Source: JALOOX01 sp964557955
GTDB taxonomy: Bacteria; Desulfobacterota; Syntrophobacteria; Syntrophobacterales; Syntrophobacteraceae
Length of the DNA stretch: 64,000 nt
Reading direction: 5' to 3'
Assembly: GCA_964557955.1 (NCBI GenBank)
Contig: CAZLCS010000032.1
Location: forward strand, 3,833-67,832
Numbering within the stretch: the stretch's first letter is position 1; each line of letters starts with the position of its first letter. Positions 17,388 to 25,630 of the stretch are shown piece after piece. Below the pieces are notes generated by a model. It was not told the DNA's origin. It was given only the letters and a program-made list of their open reading frames with translations, and made no database searches. Position numbers and translations under genes: made by a program.

Positions 17388-19067
17388 TTAGACGAATTCC
17401 TTGGGACGATATTCCCCGTAGATGCTGCGCCAGACATCGCAAATCTCACCCACCGTCGCCCTGGCTTTGACGGCCTCAATCACTGCGGGCATAACATTCT
17501 GGTCGGACTGAGAAACCTCCCTGAGGTGATCAAGGGCAGCCTTCCATTTGGCTGCATCACGCTCGGCGCGCAACTTCTTGAGCTTGGCTGCTTCGACCTC
17601 CCCCACGCTCATGTCGACTTTGAGAAGATTGGTGGGAGGAGGCTCTTCCATGGTGTATTTGTTGATTCCGACGTACACGCGCTCCACCGATTCGATTTCT
17701 CTCTGGAATCGATAGGCGCTGTTCTGAATTTCCTTCTGGACGTAGCCCTGCTCGATGGCAGCCAGCGTGCCGCCCATGGCATCGATCTTCTTGATGTAAT
17801 CATCGATCTCTGCTTCGATCTTGTCGGTCAAGGCCTCCACGAAATAGCTCCCCGCCAGCGGGTCGATAGTGTCGGCAGCCCCGCTCTCCTCTGCAACAAT
17901 CTGCTGCGTGCGGAGCGCCACGGTGACGGCTTCCTGAGTCGGGAGGCAGAGTGCCTCGTCGTAGGAATTGGTGTGCAATGACTGGCATCCTCCGAGAGCT
18001 GCCGCGTATGCCTGGAGGGCAACCCGCACCACGTTGTTGAGGGGTTGCTGCGCCGTGAGGGTGACGCCCCCCGTCTGGACATGGTAGCGCATCATCATGG
18101 ACCGCGGATCTTTGGCGCCGAAGCGATCTTTCATGACTCGCGCCCAATAGCGACGGGCCGCCCTGAATTTGGCCACTTCCTCCAGAACGTTGGTAAAGGA
18201 ATTGAAAAAGAAGCTCAACCGGGGCGCAAAAGAATCCACGGCCATACCCCGCTCGACACATGCCTGGACATAGGCGATCCCGTCGGCGAGGGTGAAGGCC
18301 ATCTCCTGTCCGGCCGTCGAGCCCGCCTCACGAATGTGATATCCACTGATACTGATGGAATTCCACTTGGGAACGTTCTTGAAGCAGTAATCGATCAGGT
18401 CCACCGTCAATCTCATGCTCGGCTTGGGGGGGTAGATATACTGACCGCGCACGGTGATCTCCTTGAGAATGTCGTTCTGGACCGTGCCGCCCACCTTATC
18501 GAAAGGAACCCCCTGTTCTTCCGCAATGGCCAGGTACATGGCCAGCAGCACCGTGGCCGGTGCATTGATCGTCATCGAGGTGGTCACCTTGTCCAGAGGA
18601 ATGGAGTCGAACAACACGCGCATATCCTCGATGGAGTCTATGGCGACACCAACCTTGCCGACCTCACCCATGGAAAGAGGATGGTCGCTGTCGTATCCCG
18701 CCTGGGTGGGCAGGTCGAAGGCGACGCTGAGGCCCGTCTGGCCCTGCTGAAGCAAGTATCGATACCGTGCGTTGCTCTCCTTGGCACTGCCGAACCCGGC
18801 ATATTGACGCATGGTCCAAAAGCGACCCCGGTACATGGTAGGCTGCACACCACGCGTGAACGGGAACTCTCCGGGAAACCCGAGATCCTTCTCGTAATCG
18901 AGGTCTGCAACATCCAAAGGAGTGTAAAGTCGTTCCACCGGGATGTTCGAAATACTCGTGAAGACCTTCCTGCGCTCGGGAGCCTTGGAAAGGGTCTTTT
19001 GAACGCTTCCCTGTTCCCATTTCTCTTTTCCTGCTTTCACCTTGTCCAACGATTTCTCTTCTGACAT
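17388..19067 (-). CDS. methylmalonyl-CoA mutase, large catalytic subunit
   Basis: A 559-residue TIM-barrel subunit that rearranges (R)-methylmalonyl-CoA to succinyl-CoA with the B12 subunit. Hallmarks: 'TMYRGRFWTMRQYAGFGSA', 'LSVAFDLPTQAGYDSDHPL', 'VTTSMTINAPATVLLAMY', 'NDILKEITVRGQYIYPP' and 'SISGYHIREAGSTAGQEMAF'. The protein ends before any cobalamin-binding domain, which is encoded next door. The ATG at 19067 is preceded by GAGGAGG 6 bases upstream; the in-frame TTG at 19082 overlaps that ribosome site and is rejected. First gene of the operon mutase large subunit-B12 subunit-meaB-mce. In syntrophic propionate oxidisers the pathway runs toward succinate; in reverse it makes propionate. 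Confidence 0.95.
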   Translation of the reverse strand: MSEEKSLDKVKAGKEKWEQGSVQKTLSKAPERRKVFTSISNIPVERLYTPLDVADLDYEKDLGFPGEFPFTRGVQPTMYRGRFWTMRQYAGFGSAKESNARYRYLLQQGQTGLSVAFDLPTQAGYDSDHPLSMGEVGKVGVAIDSIEDMRVLFDSIPLDKVTTSMTINAPATVLLAMYLAIAEEQGVPFDKVGGTVQNDILKEITVRGQYIYPPKPSMRLTVDLIDYCFKNVPKWNSISISGYHIREAGSTAGQEMAFTLADGIAYVQACVERGMAVDSFAPRLSFFFNSFTNVLEEVAKFRAARRYWARVMKDRFGAKDPRSMMMRYHVQTGGVTLTAQQPLNNVVRVALQAYAAALGGCQSLHTNSYDEALCLPTQEAVTVALRTQQIVAEESGAADTIDPLAGSYFVEALTDKIEAEIDDYIKKIDAMGGTLAAIEQGYVQKEIQNSAYRFQREIESVERVYVGINKYTMEEPPPTNLLKVDMSVGEVEAAKLKKLRAERDAAKWKAALDHLREVSQSDQNVMPAVIEAVKARATVGEICDVWRSIYGEYRPKEFV

Positions 19068-19741
19068 GCTGGTCCTCCTCAACGCGGTTTCCTTCCGGCA
19101 CTGGACGGGAACTGCCCGCTGTTACCCTGATTGAAATTGCACCCCCGAAAAGGTTGATAGATCAGGATTCCGATGAATCAAATGCTTTATGAAGCACTGG
19201 TGAGAGCTGAACTTGAGCCATTCATCGATGGATGATGAAACGGCCGAAACGCACGAACATGGAATCACAACCCTGCCTCATCCGCCACATGAGGTTAAAG
19301 GGGAAAGCTTAGCTCGTGCGATTTTTCACCGAAGTCTATAGCAGTGTGCATAACAAGAATCAACAGACCATTTCTGCTGGCTCTCAGAGCACGATCCACC
19401 GGGATGCAGCAGACTTACGGCGAGTTTTCGGGTGTCCGCTTCACGCCCGAGAAGCTTGTTCACCGCAACACTTATACGAGAAGGGGAGAACCTCGAATAT
19501 CCGACGGGTTCTGATTTTTTTGTCAGGAAAATCAAGGGGCATTGTACGAATTTTTCTTACAGGACGGGCCAGCCTCTAAAATGGTTCGATCGCCCAGTGC
19601 GTATTTGCATCCTGAATCCTTTATGGTGCAGGCTTTTCAGGGTATCATCACGGTGCGTTCACTGCTCCCGGAGTGAAGGAACCACATGCCAGAAAGTGAA
19701 TGCGCTGAACTGTTGAACCAGACTTGAATGAGGAGATCTGA
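19068..19741. other. divergent intergenic region between mutase operon and moaE
   Basis: About 670 bases without a supported gene. It should contain the promoters of the mutase operon (leftward) and of moaE (rightward). I could not identify convincing -35/-10 pairs, a riboswitch or an RNA gene; open frames here lack ribosome sites and protein-like composition. Confidence 0.5.
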
Positions 19742-20110
19742 ATGCCGACGCTGCACGAAATGGTGGATAAGGTGAAAAGTGAGATGGACCCCTCAAAGGT
19801 GGGGATGATCGTTTGTCACAATGGTGTCGTGCGGGGTACAAGCCGCGGTGGCGAGCCCGCTGAATACCTGGATATCGATCTCAATCAGGAGGCATGGGAT
19901 GGTGTCCTGGCCGAAATGCGCTTGCAGCCCGGAATCGCCGCTATCGAGGCGCACCTTTTCACGGGTCGTCGACACGTGGGTGAAGATGTGATGTTGGTGG
20001 TTGTGGCCGGAGACATTCGCGAAAATGTGTTCCCCGTGCTGGAAAGGACAGTCAATCGGCTCAAAAGGGAGGCCGTAATCAAGCGCGAAAAGCTGACCGA
20101 AAGCGCCTGA
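19742..20110 (+). CDS. moaE: MoaE-type molybdopterin synthase catalytic subunit
   Basis: A 122-residue protein resembling MoaE, which transfers sulfur from the MoaD thiocarboxylate to precursor Z. It shows 'VGMIVCHNGVVRGTSRGG' (the N-terminal strand and loop, equivalent to G-A-x-x-x-F-x-G-x-V-R), 'YLDIDLNQEAWDGVL', 'AAIEAHLFTGRRHVGEDVML' (usually H-R-x-G-x-L-x-x-G) and 'NRLKREAVIKREKL' with the C-terminal catalytic Lys residues. The loop is degenerate relative to canonical MoaE, so a MoaE-like variant is possible. No moaD is beside it. AGGAGATCTGA precedes the ATG. Confidence 0.75.
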   Translation: MPTLHEMVDKVKSEMDPSKVGMIVCHNGVVRGTSRGGEPAEYLDIDLNQEAWDGVLAEMRLQPGIAAIEAHLFTGRRHVGEDVMLVVVAGDIRENVFPVLERTVNRLKREAVIKREKLTESA

Positions 20111-20320
20111 AAACCGTCTTCGATCGTTCTGGAACTCCGCCAGAGGCCCTCGAACGCAGACGTTGCAAATGTGCGGAGGGGCGTGATGAATACCCGGGAA
20201 GCGAGTGGATAAATCGGCTTGACAGTGTCTGAAGCCTCATTTTATATGGATTTCCGCTGATCGGACATCATTCGTTATCCCTATTATTTGGCATTCATCA
20301 TGGATGAGAGGAAAACAACT

Positions 20321-20503
20321 ATGGGTCTCAGCTTTGCCAAAACGATGGAAAGCCCCTGCCGCTGCTGTGAGAATGTGCATCTGAACAAGGAGGAGTGCGG
20401 TAAGGAATGTGAACGTCTGAGGGCTTTTCAGGATGCGATCCTGGACTATGATGAGAGAACGATCAAGGATTTTGGTGCAAAAATGAACTGCTCGAGACAT
20501 TGA
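20321..20503 (+). CDS. Cys-rich small protein, possible zinc-binding miniprotein
   Basis: 60 residues beginning MGLSFAKTMESPCRCCENVH and continuing 'LNKEECGKECERLRAFQ'. Six Cys occur as C-x-C-C, C-x-x-x-C and a last Cys near the C-terminus, with several His, which fits a small metal-binding knuckle followed by one helix. GAGAGG stands 9 bases before the ATG at 20321; an in-frame ATG at 20288 is less likely. The gene is free-standing with a strong terminator 120 bases downstream. I do not recognise the family. Confidence 0.6.
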   Translation: MGLSFAKTMESPCRCCENVHLNKEECGKECERLRAFQDAILDYDERTIKDFGAKMNCSRH

Positions 20504-20624
20504 AATCCATTGTCGCAAACAGATGCTCCGGAAAACCCGACCCTTAACCATGTTTTGTGCATCAGATCGCTCTCCCCTTTGACTTCCCACCCCGGCTGGT
20601 GAAGGTCTGGCATCATCGGTGACC

Positions 20625-20667
20625 CTGAAACAAAAAAGGCGGCTTCAACCCGCCTTTTCTGTTTCAG
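20625..20667. terminator. bidirectional rho-independent terminator
   Basis: CTGAAACA-x-AAAAGGCGG pairs with CCGCCTTTT-x-TGTTTCAG around a short loop. The stem is flanked by A-runs on one side and T-runs on the other, so it can terminate both the small Cys-rich gene (plus) and the carboxyltransferase operon (minus). Confidence 0.9.
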
Positions 20668-20795
20668 GAGTCCTTCAAATCTGTTCGAGATACCTGTGCA
20701 ACCATTGATCCTCATGCCGCGACCAACCGAGTGGGGGCGCTGGATCGGGCCGAGCCGCGCGAAATGACCCAAGGGAAACGGGATCTGTTGATTTA

Positions 20796-22826
20796 TCAAC
20801 CAATGATGGCCAGCACATCTCCTTTCTGTACCGTGTCACCGTCCTTGAAGTTGATCTTGTTGACGGTTCCAGTAGCGGGACTCGTGATGGAGTTCTCCAT
20901 CTTCATGGCTTCGAGAATCAAGACGACGTCGCCTTCCTTCACAGCGGCTCCCTCCCTGACCTCATAACGAATGATCATGCCGGGCATTGGAGCCTCGATA
21001 GCAGTGCCTCCTGCGGATGGTGCGGCGGCGGGTCTTGCCGCGGGCGCCGGTTGCGCCGGTGGAGGCGCAGGTGCTGCTGCAGGCTTGGGCGGAGGAGGCG
21101 GTACGGCCACAGGAGCCGGTGCCATGGCTGCGAGGGCCTGAGGAGCTGTTGCCGCCTGAGGTGCCTGAACAATGGAGGTGACCATGGGAGCGCCACCTAC
21201 CTGTTCGACGTCTACCTCAAAAAATTCGCCGTCTACGAAGACATTGAAAGTTCGAGTCGCCGGTCCTTTCCCGGGGGCTTCCTTCACGCACTTCTCAACG
21301 AGGAGTCCGGCCTTTGCTTTCTTGACCATCTCCTCCTCGGCCTTCACTTCCTCCATGGTCTTGGGCCTGACCTCTTTGGGCACCTCTTCATGCCCGTATT
21401 TCCATCGCAAGAAGCGCTTGCCGGTCGTGGGATAGAGCGCGTAGACCAGGACGTCGTCGATATCCCTGGCCAACCCTTGCACGTCGCTTTCAGCTTTGGC
21501 CAGCTCCGGCTCAAGGACGTCGGCGGGGCGGGTTGTGATGGGCTGTTCGCCTCTGGGATAGCCTTTGAGGGCCTTCTGCTGCACTTCGGGGTCGATGGGA
21601 ATGGCCGTTTTCCCGTACAGGCCGTAGCAGAGGTCCTTGACCTGCGCGGTGATCATCTTGTAACGCTCCTGAGGCGAATCGAACAACACATTGTTCACCG
21701 TCTGAATGCCCACGATCTGGCTGGTGGGCGTGACCAGAGGCACCTGGCCCAGTTCGCGTCGGACGATGGGCAGCTGTCTGAACACCTCGTCGATCTTGTC
21801 GAGGGCGTCCATCTCTCGGAGCTGGTTGACCAGGTTCGAGAGCATTCCTCCAGGAGTCTGGTGCAACAGGACGTTGATGTCGATGATGGACATGCGGTCG
21901 TCAAGGAGGTGCCTGTACTTGGGCGAGATCTTCTCCATGTAATTGCTGCACTTGGCCAGCAGCTTCAAGTCGAAGCCGGTGTCGCGGTTGGTGTACCGCA
22001 ACGCAGCCACCAAGGGCTCGACGGCCGGATGGGACGTTCGATAGGCCCAGGGAGAGAGGCAGGTGTCCACGATGTCCACCCCTGCCTCGATGGCCTTGAG
22101 GAGCGACATGTCAGCCATTCCGGACGTGAAATGACTGTGCAGATGAATGGGAGCCTTGACAGTCTCTTTGAGGGCCTTGATCAGCACGAAAGCGTCGTAG
22201 GGAGCGATGAGCCCCGCCATATCCTTGATGCAGATGGTGTCGGCTCCCATGTTCTCGAGATCTTTGGCTTTCTGAAGATAGTAATCCAGGTTGTAGACGG
22301 CGCCGCCCATGCGGCTTTCCGTCAGCGAGTAGCAAATGGCGCCCTGGAAGTGCTTGCCGCGCTCCTTGATGATCTTGACGGCGGTTTCGAAATTGCGGAA
22401 GTCATTTAATGCATCGAAAACACGAAAAATATCCATGCCGTTTTCGCATGCCCGCTCCACAAAGGCTTCGGCAACATCATCGGGGTAGTTGCGGTAACCC
22501 ACCAGATTTTGTCCGCGGAGCAGCATGGAGAAAGGGGTCTTCTTGATGTATTTCTTGAGGGTGCGGATCCGTTCCCAAGGATCTTCCCCGAGAAAGCGAT
22601 GCATGGTATCGAAGGTCGCTCCACCCCAGACTTCCATGGAATAATATCCCACCTGATCCATGTCTTCGGCGATGGGAATGAAATCTTCGGTTCGGCCGCG
22701 GGTGGCGAATAGCGATTGATGGCCATCCCGAAAGGTCAAGTCCTGGATTTTTACCGGATTGTCAGACGCGATCGGTGCATCGTCAAGAAGTCCTGCGAGC
22801 AGTTCGCCGTGTTGCCTCTTCTCCAT
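20796..22826 (-). CDS. biotin-dependent carboxyltransferase (transcarboxylase 5S / PycB / OadA type) with fused biotin domain
   Basis: 676 residues. Residues about 20-290 form the HMGL-like carboxyltransferase barrel: 'IQDLTFRDGHQSLFATR', 'GGATFDTMHRFLGEDPWER', 'FRVFDALND', the catalytic Lys in 'CIKDMAGL' and metal ligands in 'HLHSHFTSG'. Residues about 310-490 are the conserved carboxylase domain. An Ala/Pro-rich hinge (about 545-600) leads to a biotinyl domain with 'ILEAMKMENSI'. It decarboxylates oxaloacetate or carboxylates pyruvate, donating CO2 to or from biotin. No biotin carboxylase lies nearby. With the mutase genes close by, a methylmalonyl-CoA:pyruvate transcarboxylase is the best guess; pyruvate carboxylase B or oxaloacetate decarboxylase alpha are alternatives. 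ATG 22826 has AAGGAG 7 bases upstream. Confidence 0.9.
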   Translation of the reverse strand: MEKRQHGELLAGLLDDAPIASDNPVKIQDLTFRDGHQSLFATRGRTEDFIPIAEDMDQVGYYSMEVWGGATFDTMHRFLGEDPWERIRTLKKYIKKTPFSMLLRGQNLVGYRNYPDDVAEAFVERACENGMDIFRVFDALNDFRNFETAVKIIKERGKHFQGAICYSLTESRMGGAVYNLDYYLQKAKDLENMGADTICIKDMAGLIAPYDAFVLIKALKETVKAPIHLHSHFTSGMADMSLLKAIEAGVDIVDTCLSPWAYRTSHPAVEPLVAALRYTNRDTGFDLKLLAKCSNYMEKISPKYRHLLDDRMSIIDINVLLHQTPGGMLSNLVNQLREMDALDKIDEVFRQLPIVRRELGQVPLVTPTSQIVGIQTVNNVLFDSPQERYKMITAQVKDLCYGLYGKTAIPIDPEVQQKALKGYPRGEQPITTRPADVLEPELAKAESDVQGLARDIDDVLVYALYPTTGKRFLRWKYGHEEVPKEVRPKTMEEVKAEEEMVKKAKAGLLVEKCVKEAPGKGPATRTFNVFVDGEFFEVDVEQVGGAPMVTSIVQAPQAATAPQALAAMAPAPVAVPPPPPKPAAAPAPPPAQPAPAARPAAAPSAGGTAIEAPMPGMIIRYEVREGAAVKEGDVVLILEAMKMENSITSPATGTVNKINFKDGDTVQKGDVLAIIG

Positions 22827-22911
22827 CCTCATTCTCCTTTTGAAACCATCACGTAACCGGGCACCAGACTGAAGCGTCCCGTGATTCCGAATCAGATGTC
22901 GAGAGAAACCG

Positions 22912-23112
22912 TCAACGCACCAGCCGCATCTGCCACAGTCGTCTCATATCCATGGCGGACTGGCGTCCACTGAGTGCCCACGGACTGGTAGCCGGCCGAG
23001 GTGCCTCCACGAGTCTCGGAGCTTCCTCGACAACCGATACCGGTTGTTCGGCCATCATGTAAAGCTGTACAGCTGTCGTGATGGCTGCCACGACGTTCTT
23101 CTTCAGTTCCAT
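22912..23112 (-). CDS. small subunit of a biotin-dependent decarboxylase/carboxylase complex (OadG/MmdE-like)
   Basis: 66 residues: a predicted N-terminal helix 'NVVAAITTAVQLYMMAEQP', a Val/Glu/Pro-rich linker, and a C-terminal 'SPWALSGRQSAMDMRRLWQM' tail. Tiny proteins with an N-terminal amphipathic helix, Pro/Ala linker and W-x-x-x-G-R-x-x-x-M/R-x-x-W tail accompany carboxyltransferase/biotin subunits in anaerobes. This matches that pattern by memory. It lies 85 bases upstream of the carboxyltransferase gene on the same strand. A longer frame on the same strand (22892-23143) has shadow composition and was not used. It probably helps assemble the complex. Confidence 0.6.
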   Translation of the reverse strand: MELKKNVVAAITTAVQLYMMAEQPVSVVEEAPRLVEAPRPATSPWALSGRQSAMDMRRLWQMRLVR

Positions 23113-23161
23113 GTGGGGAGATCCTCTCTTTCAGGCGGGTCATTCGACGGGAGCAATGCCG

Positions 23162-23491
23162 TCAGGCCGCACGGCGTGTCTTCTTCTTGAGATTGCTGAT
23201 TCGGCGCCGAAGCGCGTCCGCCAGCTTGCTGTTTCCCGACTCCTTCGCCTGGTCTCTCTTATCTTTGAGCTCCTGGATCTTGAGCTTCAGCGCACGGACA
23301 TCAACGGTCATCTTGCGCGTCTTTTCAACGACGATTCCCTTGATCTTCCGAATGGCCTCGATGAGCTCATTCTTGTTCATGGCGTGCACACCGGAAATGC
23401 CCTCCAGGGTCAAGGCCATCTCCCGAAGCTCCTTGGCAGTCATTGCCTCGAGGGATTTCTCCTTCTTCTCCTTGTCTTCCTTCTTACCCAT
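23162..23491 (-). CDS. Rho N-terminal (SAP-like) domain protein
   Basis: 109 residues. A Lys/Glu-rich N-terminus is followed by 'LEAMTAKELREMALTLEGIS' and 'MNKNELIEAIRKIKGI', the helix-extended loop-helix typical of Rho_N domains, which bind nucleic acid. The C-terminal half is a basic coiled coil ending in 'RRRISNLKKKTRRAA'. No Rho ATPase motif is present. Conserved small proteins of this kind occur near biotin-dependent carboxyltransferase genes in Desulfobacterota. Its start overlaps the end of the slipin gene by 8 bases. Role unknown; RNA or DNA binding is inferred. Confidence 0.75.
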   Translation of the reverse strand: MGKKEDKEKKEKSLEAMTAKELREMALTLEGISGVHAMNKNELIEAIRKIKGIVVEKTRKMTVDVRALKLKIQELKDKRDQAKESGNSKLADALRRRISNLKKKTRRAA

Positions 23492-24275
23492 TCTTTGGCT
23501 CCTTATTCCGTTGCTCTTGGAATTGCTCGGCGATCTGGATAAACGGTTTAAACAGGTCTATGGGGATCGGGAACAGAGTGGTCGAGTTGTTCTCGGTCGC
23601 GATCTCCCTCAAGGTTTGCAAATAGCGCAGCTGCATGGCAGCGGGCTGCGCCTGGAGGATCTCGGCTGCTTGGGCAAGTCTGGCTGAAGCCTGGAACTCG
23701 CCTTCGGCAGCAATGACCTTGGCACGCCGCTCGCGCTCGGCTTCGGCCTGCTTGGCCATGGCCCGCTGCATCTCGATGGGCAGATCGATCTGCTTGAGTT
23801 CCACGACCGTGACCTTGATGCCCCAGGGTTCAGTGTGGCGATCGAGGATTTCCTGAATGTGGGCGTTGATCTTGTCGCGCTCAGCCAGCAGGTCGTCCAT
23901 CTCTGCCTGCCCGCACACGCTTCGTAAAGTCGTCTGCGAGAGCTGGCTGGTAGCGTAAAGATAGTTCTCGACGGATACGATGGCCTTGACCGGGTCCGTC
24001 ACGCGGAAGTAGATGACCGCGCTCACCTTGACCGACACGTTGTCTCGGGTGATGACATCCTGGGATGGAACATCCTGAGCCACCAGTCTGAGGCTCACCT
24101 TCTGCATCCGATCGATCAGCGGAATCAGGATGATCAGACCGGGACCCTTGGCCCTGATGACCCTTCCCAACCGAAAGATCACGCCTCTTTCATATTCGTT
24201 GAGGATTCTGATGGCGTTGGCAAGGAAGAGAACAACCATTATGATGATGAGTGGAAGTCCATAGAAACCTGTCAT
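23484..24275 (-). CDS. slipin / stomatin-like SPFH-domain membrane protein
   Basis: 263 residues. One N-terminal membrane helix (about 5-22) is followed by 'RILNEYERGVIFRLGRVIRA', the canonical SPFH start, and 'GLIILIPLIDRMQKVSLR', 'ITRDNVSVKVSAVIYFRV', and a helical 'EAERERRAKVIAAEGEFQAS' coiled-coil. Such proteins form oligomeric membrane microdomains and are partners of NfeD proteases. Exactly that gene lies just upstream. The ATG at 24275 is preceded by GGAGGAGGG and is used rather than the ATG at 24290, which forms part of that ribosome site. Confidence 0.92.
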   Translation of the reverse strand: MTGFYGLPLIIIMVVLFLANAIRILNEYERGVIFRLGRVIRAKGPGLIILIPLIDRMQKVSLRLVAQDVPSQDVITRDNVSVKVSAVIYFRVTDPVKAIVSVENYLYATSQLSQTTLRSVCGQAEMDDLLAERDKINAHIQEILDRHTEPWGIKVTVVELKQIDLPIEMQRAMAKQAEAERERRAKVIAAEGEFQASARLAQAAEILQAQPAAMQLRYLQTLREIATENNSTTLFPIPIDLFKPFIQIAEQFQEQRNKEPKNG

Positions 24276-24328
24276 TTTTCCCTCCTCCATTGCGATCCGG
24301 ATTATAAGAGCCCGATCATAAATCGAAT

Positions 24329-25627
24329 TTATCTAGCATCGATCTTCCTCACTTTCAACTTCAAACTGTCCACAGACAGGACCTCCACCTTCTGGCCGGC
24401 CGCAATGGGTTCATCCGCCACAGCATTCCAGAGCTCCCCGACGATGAAGACCTTTCCCTCAGGAGCAAGATCCTTGGTGACTTCTCCCACCATTCCGATC
24501 AGCATCTCCGTTCCCGTTTGAGGTTTGCTGCGCTGAGCCCGTACTGCCAACGATGTCACCGCGGCGAAGAATCCGGAGATGGCCAGAACGGTCGGAATGA
24601 GAATGGAATAAGCAATGCGCGTTGAATAACCCGGTACGCGAAAAAGCATCAGGGAGCCCAGAAACAGTGACACTGCTCCCGCGATGCTCAACATTCCATA
24701 GGAGACCACTTTGATTTCCAGGATGAAGAAGATGATAGCCAGCAGGATCAACAGAACCCCCGCGAAATTGACAGGGAGGGTCTGGAGGGCATAGAGGGCC
24801 ATGATGAGGGAGATTCCTCCGATGACTCCCGGCAGAATGGCGCCCGGCTGTGAAAGCTCGAAGTAGAGACCGGCCAGGCCGATCATGAGCAGAATATAGG
24901 CGATATTCGGGTTGCTGATGGCCCTGAGGACCTTGTGCTGCCATCCCGGATCAATGGTCCGCTGCTCCACCCCCTTGGTCTTGAGCGTCCTGCTGTATCC
25001 GGCGCGCTGAATCTCCCAGCCGTCCAACCGCTCCATCAGCGCAGGCAGGCCGTCAGCCACGAAATCGATGACATTCTGTTCGAAGGCATCCTCGGCAGTG
25101 ATCGAAACACTCTTCCGAACGGCTTCGGTAACCCATTCCACGTTTCGACCCCGCTGGCCGGCCACGCTGCGGGCAAAGGCAACCAGGTCATTGACGACCT
25201 TCTCGTTCATGGTCTCCGACATGTCCTGACCGCCTGAAGTGACGGGGTGTGCCGCCCCGATGTTTGTTCCGGGCGCCATGACGGCAATGTCTGCCGCAAC
25301 CGTTATGAATACTCCGGCCGAAGCCGCCTGGGCCCCGCTGGGATACACGTATACGACGACCGGAATGGAGGCGTTCAAGATGGCCTGGACGATCCCCCTC
25401 ATGGAAGTCACCAACCCTCCGGGGGTGTCCAGCAGGATCACCAGGAACTCGGCGCCCTCCTCGTTCGATCTTTCAAGGGAGTGTTTGATAAAATCCTCGA
25501 CACCCGGGTTGATGGTATCCTGAACATGCACCAGATTGATGTGACCGGCCGCCGAGTGTACTGGATGCAGCAGCCCCATGGCGACGAGGAATCCAGTCAG
25601 GAGGAAGATGGGAAGGGGAGCTTTCAT
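24329..25627 (-). CDS. NfeD-family membrane protease (ClpP-like serine protease class)
   Basis: 432 residues: signal peptide about 1-25, a ClpP-class protease domain 'LLDTPGGLVTSMRGIVQAIL' with 'VYPSGAQAASAGVFI' around the nucleophile Ser and 'GTNIGAAHPV', then a string of membrane helices (about 235-350) and a C-terminal soluble OB-like NfeD domain ('MVGEVTKDLAPEGKVFIVGE', 'VLSVDSLKLKV'). It is long-form NfeD (1510-type in archaea), which cleaves membrane partners such as stomatins. The slipin gene is 53 bases downstream, the usual pairing. The ATG overlaps no neighbour but starts 3 bases after the uracil-DNA glycosylase stop. Confidence 0.93.
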   Translation of the reverse strand: MKAPLPIFLLTGFLVAMGLLHPVHSAAGHINLVHVQDTINPGVEDFIKHSLERSNEEGAEFLVILLDTPGGLVTSMRGIVQAILNASIPVVVYVYPSGAQAASAGVFITVAADIAVMAPGTNIGAAHPVTSGGQDMSETMNEKVVNDLVAFARSVAGQRGRNVEWVTEAVRKSVSITAEDAFEQNVIDFVADGLPALMERLDGWEIQRAGYSRTLKTKGVEQRTIDPGWQHKVLRAISNPNIAYILLMIGLAGLYFELSQPGAILPGVIGGISLIMALYALQTLPVNFAGVLLILLAIIFFILEIKVVSYGMLSIAGAVSLFLGSLMLFRVPGYSTRIAYSILIPTVLAISGFFAAVTSLAVRAQRSKPQTGTEMLIGMVGEVTKDLAPEGKVFIVGELWNAVADEPIAAGQKVEVLSVDSLKLKVRKIDAR

Positions 25628-25630
25628 GTC

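Noticed and set aside
21051..22409. Plus-strand frame of 452 codons opposite the carboxyltransferase
   Set aside because: Shadow frame; the minus-strand gene has complete catalytic motifs.
20796..22826. HMG-CoA lyase or isopropylmalate synthase
   Set aside because: The fused biotin domain with EAMKMENS and the carboxylase middle domain define a carboxyltransferase.
22892..23143. 83-codon minus-strand frame overlapping the small carboxylase subunit
   Set aside because: Composition is shadow-like; the 66-residue frame has the recognisable helix and Trp/Arg tail.
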